A stretch of DNA of 5,600 nt, taken from Candidatus Methanoperedens sp. (lineage in GTDB: Archaea; Halobacteriota; Methanosarcinia; Methanosarcinales; Methanoperedenaceae). Position 1 is the stretch's first letter, and each line of letters starts with the position of its first letter. The stretch is taken from positions 1 to 5,600 of the forward strand of contig JAJRAP010000262.1 in NCBI GenBank assembly GCA_028679855.1, written 5' to 3'. The translations under genes were made by a program, and so were the position numbers. The notes below the pieces were generated by a model that was not told the DNA's origin, did not search any database, and worked only from the letters and a program-made list of their open reading frames with translations. Shown piece by piece: positions 1-4,935 of the stretch.

Positions 1-1534
1 ACTTTCCAACCAGAAAATCAAGTGTGTCTTTATGTTCCGTAAAGACAAGAAGCTTCATTTTAGGATCTTTGAAAATCCCTTGATCAGAAATCACTTGCTT
101 GAGTTTTATTAGTTTGGATTCTATTTCCCGTTGTTCCAGTTCTTTGGCTTTATCAATGAGTTTGCTCAATTGTAAGATCTCTTCCTTAAGAGTTGGAGGG
201 TCAACAGATACCACAACATCCTCGAGTTCACTAATTATTTCTTGCTGCTCTTCCTCAGTTCTATCATCAAAATCTTCTGGAATTTGTTTTGCTATTTGTT
301 CTTTACGATATGCTTCTGGATCGTCAAGGATTTTCTTGCGCTTGTCTCGCATGCGCTCAAGGCTGCGACGCACTGCATAAACACTTGAGGCAAATCTTCG
401 CTGGAGCATAGCCATTGTGAAGCCAACAGCTCTTCCGCGTGGAGAATCATCTGCGGAAGCTTTGATCGATTGATCTTCCACATAACTGGTTAAAGCATAA
501 TAAAAATCGAATTCTTCATCATCAATATTGAATTCCGCAGTTTTGACTTCACGGTTAGTAAATAGTTTTTTAACTTGACCCGTGTTTGGGTCTGGAAAAG
601 AAACTAAGGCTTCTTTGGTACGCCTCAAGTAAAATGGAGCATTGTTGCGCCTCATTGCTTCCTCAAGGCTCGCAACGTCGCCGTAAACATCTTTATCCAA
701 CAGTTCAAGAAATAGGCAAAAATTTTTGGGATCGCCCTTATGTGGGGTCGCTGTCATCAATAGATAATGATCTGTCATAGAAGACAGATTTTCACCTAAT
801 CGGTATGCAAGAGTTTTCTTATCACTACTATAAGCGCTCATTTTATGCGCTTCATCTACGATTATCAGATCCCAATGGGAACGTAACAGGCTTTCCTTCG
901 CATCTTCGATAACAGAAACCCAGGAGAGTGAAGTAACAACCTGATTTTTGTCTTGCCATGGGTTAGATCCATAATTAGCACGCAGCACATCGCTACGAAT
1001 CACTTCAAAATTCTCATGGAATTTGTCCTTCATTTCTCTCTGCCATTGAAATGAGAGATTTGCAGGAGTTACAATAAGCGTTCTTTTTACCAATCCGCGA
1101 ATTTTCAATTCCTTTATAAGAAGCCCTGCCATAATTGTCTTCCCTGCGCCTGGGTCATCTGCCAAGAGAAAGCGAATTCGGGGAAGTACCATAAAATAGT
1201 CATAAACGGCTTCTAACTGATGAGGGAGAGGATCCACACGAGATATTGATAACGAAAAATAGGGATCATATTCATAAGCCAAACCAATTCTTAGTGCTTC
1301 AATACCAAGACGAAATCGAGAAGCATCCCCATCAAATGGTTCTTTTTCTGGAGTTGCTTCAAGTTTATCAAGTTGTTCTGCATTAAGAATGGGTTCATGA
1401 ACCTGTCCGGTTGAAAGACCTTTCCCGATGAGTTTAATTGAATCACCCATTGGAATACCGACAATAATCTGCACGGGTTCAGGGAAAATAGGTCCCCGCA
1501 CGATTATGTTGGGTTTAATGTCTTCTTTTTTCAT
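1..1534 (-). CDS. SNF2/HepA-family DEAD/DEAH-box helicase, N-terminal part (runs off left edge)
   Basis: A continuous minus-strand frame of 511 codons begins at ATG 1534-1532 and is still open at position 1. Visible helicase motifs: Walker A DDPGAGKT (residues 126-133, Lys132), DEAH (227-230), TATP (261-264) and YLRRTKE (Arg304-Arg305). A charged, coiled-coil-like stretch at about 380-490 follows, then the start of the C-terminal helicase lobe (KLLVFTEHKDTLDFL from about 494). The start is fixed by an in-frame TAA at 1552-1550 and a modest GGGT element 8 nt upstream. From family knowledge, such proteins are ATP-dependent DNA translocases/remodellers of about 1000 residues. The N-terminal segment with PMGDSIKLIGKG resembles helicases that I recall beside DUF1156 methylases and DUF499 ATPases in antiphage loci; that partnership is inference, since the partners would lie off the window. 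RapA- or DISARM DrmD-like relatives are alternatives. The helicase call is very secure; the defence role is tentative. Confidence 0.93.
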   Translation of the reverse strand, partial: MKKEDIKPNIIVRGPIFPEPVQIIVGIPMGDSIKLIGKGLSTGQVHEPILNAEQLDKLEATPEKEPFDGDASRFRLGIEALRIGLAYEYDPYFSLSISRVDPLPHQLEAVYDYFMVLPRIRFLLADDPGAGKTIMAGLLIKELKIRGLVKRTLIVTPANLSFQWQREMKDKFHENFEVIRSDVLRANYGSNPWQDKNQVVTSLSWVSVIEDAKESLLRSHWDLIIVDEAHKMSAYSSDKKTLAYRLGENLSSMTDHYLLMTATPHKGDPKNFCLFLELLDKDVYGDVASLEEAMRRNNAPFYLRRTKEALVSFPDPNTGQVKKLFTNREVKTAEFNIDDEEFDFYYALTSYVEDQSIKASADDSPRGRAVGFTMAMLQRRFASSVYAVRRSLERMRDKRKKILDDPEAYRKEQIAKQIPEDFDDRTEEEQQEIISELEDVVVSVDPPTLKEEILQLSKLIDKAKELEQREIESKLIKLKQVISDQGIFKDPKMKLLVFTEHKDTLDFLVGK

Positions 1535-1583
1535 ATTTGTGTACCCTTTTTATTCGTTCTTCCACCATTGCCATAAGGCGCAT
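1515..1583 (-). CDS. Possible 22-residue leader ORF overlapping the helicase start
   Basis: In the helicase leader a short minus-strand frame starts with MRLMAMVEERIKR, is rich in Lys, Arg and Glu, and ends at TAA 1517-1515. It overlaps the first 20 bases of the helicase gene in another frame. The composition is protein-like, but at 22 codons this can occur by chance and no convincing ribosome binding site precedes it. A second frame through the same leader (ATG 1613-1611 to TAA 1552-1550) encodes 20 residues with a Trp-rich end and is in frame with the helicase. Either could be a translated leader peptide, a decayed small gene, or nothing. I do not recognise either one. Confidence 0.2.
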   Translation of the reverse strand: MRLMAMVEERIKRVHKYEKRRH

Positions 1584-1617
1584 ATAACTCGCATAATTTC
1601 CTTATCGCCCATGCCTT

Positions 1618-1636
1618 CTAAATATATTTTTTAGAT
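1618..1636 (-). promoter_or_regulatory. Probable TATA box for the helicase gene
   Basis: Read on the minus strand, an A-rich element runs into ATATATTTA, the form of an archaeal BRE plus TATA box. Transcription would start about 25 bases downstream, near 1600, giving a leader of roughly 65 nt before the helicase ATG at 1534. Just upstream (1650-1669) lies a 10-bp near-perfect tandem repeat. No other strong TATA-like element is seen between here and the gene. Promoter identity is inferred from base composition and position only. Confidence 0.4.
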
Positions 1637-1718
1637 ATTAATGTCTTTTTACTTATTACTACTTATTCATGACTATATTTTTCGCTGATATTCACGATTT
1701 CAAAAGCCCACATGACCT

Positions 1719-2012
1719 AACCGGATTAAAACAACAGGTGAATTGATCAGATACCTCAAGTCGCTCCTCAACCAGAAGCCTATATCTAACCGCCTGCTCA
1801 CGGGATGGCAAATTAGAGGAGGCAAGATTCATCCTGGAAGATCTGGCGTTCCGATCGCCCGATGACCCGAATGTGCTGTACAATCGGGGGATGGTCTACA
1901 GCGAGTTCCAGGACCTGGATATTGCTATTGATATCTGAACAGATGCATGGGGATAGTTCCCCTATTCTCAAATGCCTATGTTGCAGCTTCGGTGAAGGCG
2001 CCGGATTTTAAT
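1719..2012 (+). pseudogene. Frameshifted remnant of a TPR (tetratricopeptide repeat) protein
   Basis: No open frame spans this stretch, yet three adjacent frame segments together read as TPR repeats. Segment 1 (1719-1779) gives RYLKSLLNQKP. Segment 2 (about 1789-1938) gives DGKLEEARFILEDL, then SPDDPNVLYNRGMVYSEFQ, and ends in IAIDI followed by TGA at 1936-1938. Segment 3 (1938-2012) gives NRCMGIVPLFSNAYVAA. In segment 2 the consensus alanines (position 20) of two successive repeats are exactly 34 residues apart, and Gly8, Tyr11 and Pro32 fit. Restoring one lost base at 1936-1938 keeps the repeat register into Pro32 in segment 3. I infer a TPR protein gene with at least two frameshifts and both ends lost. 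TPR proteins are protein-interaction scaffolds; the original role cannot be told. Confidence 0.6.
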
Positions 2013-2091
2013 ATTTTGATGGTAATAAATCTGTGGCGCCAGGCAAAGAAGCATTTTCAGGTTAATCCTGTCGAAAAGATACTCCCATCCC

Positions 2092-2120
2092 GAGTTCGTA
2101 AGGAGTTCGTATAGAGTTCG
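2092..2120 (+). repeat. Three phased 7-bp direct repeats (GAGTTCG)
   Basis: GAGTTCG occurs at 2092-2098, 2103-2109 and 2114-2120, exactly 11 bases apart; the first two copies extend to GAGTTCGTA. The spacing is about one helical turn, which could suit a DNA-binding protein, but slippage duplication in gene debris is equally possible. No neighbouring promoter is evident. Confidence 0.45.
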
Positions 2121-2224
2121 CTGTTTGTGTTGTGCGGTTTTTGATGTGAAACGGTTGCCTGGGGGCATATCGGCGCCGAGGAATTAATATTTAAAGAGTG
2201 ATAAATGTCTGGCGACTTCCGATG

Positions 2225-2305
2225 GGACACGGATTGCACAGATAACACGGATACGCACGGATTTCGTATCCGTGAAAATCCGTCAAATCAGTGTCATCCG
2301 TGTTC
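2225..2305. repeat. Palindromic dispersed-type repeat built on ACGGAT/ATCCGT
   Basis: The stretch is dense in CACGGAT and its complement. A perfect inner inverted repeat has 10-bp arms (2246-2255 and 2265-2274) around a 9-nt centre that itself holds CACGGATTT. Imperfect outer arms (about 2226-2239 and 2291-2304, 11 of 14 positions) enclose it, so the strand can fold into a nested hairpin. From memory, very similar ATCCGTG-rich intergenic repeats recur in many bacterial and archaeal genomes, but copy number cannot be tested from one window. It sits between the TPR remnant and a broken coding end, as expected for an interspersed repeat in a decaying region. Confidence 0.6.
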
Positions 2306-2319
2306 TGCGTAATTCCATA

Positions 2320-2418
2320 GTGCATAGATATGAGACGCTTGATATTAAGATCATTAACGAGGCAAAGTCGAAGATAAGGGAGTTAGAAGAAATTATTTTA
2401 AAGATCGTAGAATATTGA
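2320..2418 (+). pseudogene. Orphan coiled-coil C-terminus of a broken gene
   Basis: One frame from GTG 2320 to TGA 2416-2418 encodes 32 residues, including ETLDIKIINEAKSKI and RELEEIILKIVEY. This is a strongly amphipathic, Lys/Glu/Ile-rich helix typical of a protein C-terminus. It has no upstream body: the frame runs back directly into the palindromic repeat, and no ribosome binding site precedes the GTG. The best reading is the tail of a gene whose front was lost, perhaps at the repeat. The original family is not recognised. A real 32-residue small protein is the alternative. Confidence 0.4.
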
Positions 2419-2437
2419 AAATCGTGGAATGTTGAAA
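2404..2437 (+). repeat. 17-bp imperfect tandem duplication
   Basis: Units 2404-2420 and 2421-2437 match at 15 of 17 positions (ATCGTRGAATRTTGAAA). The first unit carries the stop codon of the orphan coiled-coil fragment. The pair lies just upstream of the cysteine desulfurase promoter. It is probably a replication-slippage duplication; a regulator site is possible but unsupported. Confidence 0.6.
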
Positions 2438-2443
2438 ACGTAC

Positions 2444-2455
2444 AAAAATATATAT
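2444..2455 (+). promoter_or_regulatory. TATA box of the cysteine desulfurase gene
   Basis: AAAAATATATAT is a strong archaeal TATA-like element centred near 2450. With the usual spacing of about 25-30 bases, transcription would start around 2475-2483, at or just before the ATG at 2483. That fits the absence of any ribosome binding site there and argues for a leaderless or nearly leaderless message. It also makes the upstream ATG at 2429, which precedes the TATA box, very unlikely as the start. Confidence 0.55.
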
Positions 2456-2482
2456 CACATATGCGCTACTTTTGTAATTATA

Positions 2483-3706
2483 ATGGACACGCAAAAAATC
2501 CGCCTTGACTTTCCTGTACTTTCAAAAAAATGGAACGGAAAGTATCCCATATATTTCGACAATGCCTGCATGACCCTTAAGCCGCGCCAGGTCATTGCAG
2601 CAATGGACGAATACTATACTGAATATCCGGTATGCGGCGGGCGCTCGCTTCACAAAATGTCAAAGATGGTTGATGAGAAGGTAACCAGGTCGCGCGAGAA
2701 GTTCCAGAAATTCCTGGGTGCACAGCGCCCTGAGGAGATAATTTTCACAAGAAATACAACTGAAGGGCTCAACCTCGTGGCAAACAGCCTTGATTTCAAA
2801 AAGGGAGATATAGTTCTTACCACCGACAGGGAGCATAACTCGAATCTTGTACCTTGGCAGATGCAGACTGAAAAAAAGGGCATCAGGCACATTGTTGTGC
2901 ATTCAGCGCCTGATAATACCTTCGATATTGAGAAGTTCGAGTCACTGATGAATAAGAACGTGCGGCTGGTGAGCATGGTGCATACTTCGAACCTGGATGG
3001 CTATACTATCCCGGCAAAAGAGATAATCAAAATAGCTCATGACTATGGCGCACTTGTGATGCTGGACGGTGCCCAGAGCGCACCTCACAAATCAGTAGAT
3101 GTCCGGGCTCTAGATGTTGATCTCTTCGCGCTATCGGTGCACAAGATGCTCGGACCGACTGGCATGGGTGTGCTATATGGGAAGCACCACCTGCTTGAGG
3201 AACTGGCGCCATTTATCGTGGGCGGGGATACGGTGAGTGATTCCACATACGAAAGCGCGAAATTCCTTCCGCCGCCAGAGAAATTCGAGGCAGGGTTGCA
3301 GAACTACGCGGGGATAATAGGGAGCGGCGCAGCTGTGGATTACATTGAGAAGCTTGGACGCCCGGAAATAGAGAAATATGAAGAAAAATTGAACACTATC
3401 ATCACGGACGGAATAAAGGACATACCAGGGCTGAAGATAATCGGTCCGCAGGAACCCAGATCAAGAGGAGGCATCATCTCTTTCACCGTGGAATTCCCGA
3501 AAGGAGGAGATGCCCATGATATCGCAATTGTACTTGATGAGACAGCGAATATCGCCGTGCGCTCAGGCGCCTTCTGCGTGCATTCATGGTTCAATTACCG
3601 CAAATGTGAGGCTGCGGTCAGGGCTTCGCTTTATCTTTATAATACAGAGGATGAAGCTAGGAAGTTCGTTGATGCGCTGGGGAAGACGATAAGGCTGTTT
3701 ACCTGA
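2483..3706 (+). CDS. SufS-like cysteine desulfurase (class V aminotransferase fold, PLP enzyme)
   Basis: The 407-residue protein begins MDTQKIRLDFPVL and matches the SufS/Csd group in length and motif order. Seen: FDNACMTLKP near the N-terminus, TRNTTEGLN (PLP phosphate region), DREHNSN with the PLP-stacking His118, LDGAQSAPH with Asp195 for the PLP ring nitrogen, SVHKMLGPTG with Schiff-base Lys221, RSGAFC with catalytic Cys365, and Arg380 in RASLYLYNT for the substrate carboxylate. His, Asp and Lys spacing equals that of E. coli SufS (offset 5 throughout), and the Cys-to-Arg distance of 15 is the same. The family removes sulfur from cysteine as an enzyme persulfide for Fe-S clusters or other thio-cofactors. 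An ATG 18 codons upstream is in frame but lies before the TATA box, so 2483 is preferred. No SufE, SufBC or IscU gene adjoins it, so the sulfur acceptor is unknown. Confidence 0.92.
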   Translation: MDTQKIRLDFPVLSKKWNGKYPIYFDNACMTLKPRQVIAAMDEYYTEYPVCGGRSLHKMSKMVDEKVTRSREKFQKFLGAQRPEEIIFTRNTTEGLNLVANSLDFKKGDIVLTTDREHNSNLVPWQMQTEKKGIRHIVVHSAPDNTFDIEKFESLMNKNVRLVSMVHTSNLDGYTIPAKEIIKIAHDYGALVMLDGAQSAPHKSVDVRALDVDLFALSVHKMLGPTGMGVLYGKHHLLEELAPFIVGGDTVSDSTYESAKFLPPPEKFEAGLQNYAGIIGSGAAVDYIEKLGRPEIEKYEEKLNTIITDGIKDIPGLKIIGPQEPRSRGGIISFTVEFPKGGDAHDIAIVLDETANIAVRSGAFCVHSWFNYRKCEAAVRASLYLYNTEDEARKFVDALGKTIRLFT

Positions 3707-3946
3707 AGTGCCAATGGGGTTCTGTCAAGTCTATGGTTGATGGGGCAGGCTGTCAAAAATATGATATAATTTAGGAACACTCGATCATCTTATAATTCTT
3801 GAATCTGAAAGATTGTCAACTGGGGAATTTTATTCCGCCGAAAGTGAGGAAAATTAGACTGCCATTGACATTAGCGATTCTAGTTGAAAAAAGACATACT
3901 TTGCCTCCGGTAGCGCCACGGACTAAAACGATGCGAGGGAAGAGTA
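3707..3946. other. Intergenic stretch without a recognisable gene
   Basis: Neither strand shows a convincing coding frame. The frames open here run on into the tRNA fragment and translate tRNA sequence, so they are spurious. An AT-rich element near 3759-3773 (AAATATGATATAATT) could be a TATA box but has no gene after it. There is no clear terminator hairpin after the desulfurase stop. At the right end, 3931-3945 and 3946-3960 form a 15-bp imperfect tandem pair (12 of 15 positions), the second unit being the 3' end of the tRNA fragment. Confidence 0.5.
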
Positions 3947-4005
3947 TGCGGGGGAAGGGATTTGAACCCTCGAACTCCTGCGAGAGCAGCTCTTGAGGCT
4001 GCCGC
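3947..4005 (-). pseudogene. 3' fragment of a tRNA-Leu gene (att-like repeat copy)
   Basis: This 59-bp segment matches the intact tRNA-Leu gene (4707-4765) at 57 of 59 positions in the same orientation. It covers the anticodon arm with CAA anticodon, the long variable arm, the T arm, the 3' acceptor strand and the discriminator A. Similarity breaks off just past the anticodon stem, so the D arm and 5' acceptor strand are missing and it cannot make a tRNA. The two differences include one acceptor-strand base (CCCCCGC against CCTCCGC). The breakpoint inside the tRNA and the same-strand orientation are those of the distal attachment site left by tRNA-targeted integration. A decayed tandem tRNA copy is the alternative, as a very weak D-arm-like resemblance continues to about 4014. 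Confidence 0.85.
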
Positions 4006-4014
4006 AGGATCACG

Positions 4015-4638
4015 TCAGGAAAGTTTGATACTTTGGTCTATTTCTAACCCTTTCGAATCTACTAAGCGGCATTTTGTGTCAAATTCGAATTCATTAAACG
4101 TATTTACCACATACCTACAATATTCCGTGGTGAGAATGATTTTATCATTTTCAATAGTTATGTCTTTTTGTTTTCGTTTCTCAATGTAATCCCGAATTTT
4201 TTCAAAATTTTTACAGGTTGAATTACCATCACTATGGACAATACAATTTCTTATTAATTGAATATTCTTAATATCTTGCCAAGATTTTGCAGTAGAAAGG
4301 TCAATCCCAACAACACGTTTGAGATATTTCATAGCTTTATCAATAACCCCTCCTTTAAAGTCATTTATATCTTCTGTAAACGACTTTAATTTTTTTTGGG
4401 ATTTGCAAACAGCAACTAATTCCCGTTCGAGAATTGAATAGCATGTTATGATAAAAGATTTTCGTAAAATATTTAGATAGTCCCTTTGATAAAGAAACAA
4501 CTCTTCGTCCATTTCTCCTTCTTCATATTCTTCTTCTAATTTTTCAAGATATTCCCCCAAAAATTTGTCTAACAAATCTAAATAATTGGTGAGCCAATCT
4601 CCTATTGCCACATCTAAAAGCATCACCATTTTAGGCAT
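4015..4638 (-). CDS. HEPN-domain protein, putative ribonuclease (toxin/defence type)
   Basis: The 207-residue protein starts at ATG 4638-4636, with GAGGT (4650-4646) 7 nt upstream, and stops at 4017-4015. Its signature is LIRNCIVHSDGN: Arg130 and His135 in an R-N-x3-H arrangement, the R-x4-6-H active-site motif of HEPN ribonucleases. The preceding helices include a very acidic segment (residues about 30-45, LEKLEEEYEEGEMDEE) and RKSFIITCYSILERELV, in keeping with the all-helical fold. No signal peptide or membrane span is seen. From family knowledge, HEPN proteins cleave RNA in toxin-antitoxin, CRISPR and abortive-infection systems; that this one does is inference. No nucleotidyltransferase or other antitoxin gene adjoins it. 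The gene begins 69 bases from the 3' end of tRNA-Leu, on the same strand, and ends 9 bases inside the tRNA fragment. AT-rich sequence at 4651-4706 probably holds its promoter. Confidence 0.72.
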   Translation of the reverse strand: MPKMVMLLDVAIGDWLTNYLDLLDKFLGEYLEKLEEEYEEGEMDEELFLYQRDYLNILRKSFIITCYSILERELVAVCKSQKKLKSFTEDINDFKGGVIDKAMKYLKRVVGIDLSTAKSWQDIKNIQLIRNCIVHSDGNSTCKNFEKIRDYIEKRKQKDITIENDKIILTTEYCRYVVNTFNEFEFDTKCRLVDSKGLEIDQSIKLS

Positions 4639-4706
4639 TTCGATAACCTCAAATCAATTCATTCGACATAAAGCATAGAGTTAAAATCGCTTAATCATTA
4701 AATTGA

Positions 4707-4789
4707 TGCGGAGGAAGGGACTTGAACCCTCGAACTCCTGCGAGAGCAGCTCTTGAGGCTGCCGCCTTTGACCACTTGGCTACCTCCGC
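4707..4789 (-). tRNA. tRNA-Leu (anticodon CAA)
   Basis: On the minus strand the 83-nt gene folds fully. The acceptor is GCGGAGG paired with CCTCCGC, with discriminator A. The D stem is GCC/GGC, the anticodon stem GCAGC/GCTGC around loop CTCAAGA, the variable arm is 14 nt (class II, as in Leu and Ser), and the T arm has loop TTCAAGT. The anticodon is CAA, decoding UUG; together with the discriminator A this indicates leucine. No intron is present and CCA is not encoded, so CCA is added after transcription. It is divergent from the S3Ae gene. Its 3' part is duplicated 760 bp away beyond the HEPN gene. Confidence 0.96.
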
Positions 4790-4890
4790 ATGAGGCGTTG
4801 CTGAATTATCCTGATTGAACATAAGGATGTCGGAAACTCCTCAAATTATCCAAAAGTATTAAGTATTGAATGCCTTATTAAGCAGAAGGT

Positions 4891-4909
4891 TTGTGAATCC
4901 TATTCACAA
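4891..4909 (+). promoter_or_regulatory. Perfect inverted repeat in the S3Ae leader
   Basis: TTGTGAAT and ATTCACAA form perfect 8-bp arms around a 3-nt centre, ending 14 bases before the GGAGG site of the S3Ae gene. As DNA it could be an operator; as RNA it could form a small hairpin in the leader. Ribosomal protein leaders are often regulated, but nothing here shows a specific regulator. An AT-rich TATA candidate, CCTTATTAAG (4873-4882), lies just upstream, which would put the transcription start inside the repeat. A tandem AAGTATT pair is at 4854-4867. Confidence 0.4.
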
Positions 4910-4923
4910 TATTAATAATCTTC

Positions 4924-4928
4924 GGAGG
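4924..4928 (+). promoter_or_regulatory. Shine-Dalgarno site fixing the TTG start of S3Ae
   Basis: GGAGG sits 7 bases before TTG 4936-4938. No in-frame ATG or GTG lies nearby, and the residues from this TTG (AVTKTEGWKAKQWY) match the expected N-terminus of archaeal S3Ae. The TTG is therefore the start. Confidence 0.85.
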
Positions 4929-4935
4929 AAATCAT

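Larger units (their letters stand above)
3947..4765. mobile_element. Putative tRNA-Leu-bounded integrated unit carrying one HEPN gene
   Basis: Direct repeats of 59 bp, 760 bp apart, bound a segment holding a single gene. The intact tRNA at the right edge and the 3' tRNA fragment at the left edge reproduce the geometry of integrative elements that insert into tRNA 3' ends and restore the tRNA. The interior is visibly more AT-rich than the desulfurase gene to the left. No integrase, recombinase or replication gene fits in the space, so it would be a satellite-like cassette, a deletion remnant of a larger element, or a product of duplication. The boundaries are seen in the sequence; mobility is inferred. 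Confidence 0.4.

Noticed and set aside
99..780. Plus-strand open frames opposite the helicase
   Set aside because: They are antisense to the helicase frame; the Ser/Arg-rich composition reflects reversed Glu, Lys and Ala codons.
1692..2248. Minus-strand open frames of about 65 residues in the gene-poor stretch
   Set aside because: They oppose the TPR remnant and run through repeats, with no ribosome binding site and no recognisable content.
2225..2305. CRISPR array
   Set aside because: The repeated units are short, inverted as well as direct, and irregularly spaced, with no constant-length spacers.
2429..2482. N-terminal extension of the cysteine desulfurase from the upstream ATG
   Set aside because: It contains the probable TATA box, has no ribosome binding site, and family members begin near the later ATG at 2483.
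2650..3594. Minus-strand open frames inside the desulfurase gene
   Set aside because: They are antisense shadows of a clearly recognised gene, with low-complexity, non-protein-like content.
3947..4005. A functional second tRNA-Leu
   Set aside because: The D arm and 5' acceptor strand are missing, so it cannot form a tRNA.
3799..4013. Open frames on both strands across the tRNA fragment
   Set aside because: They translate tRNA sequence and untranscribed flank, with no ribosome binding site and no family-like content.
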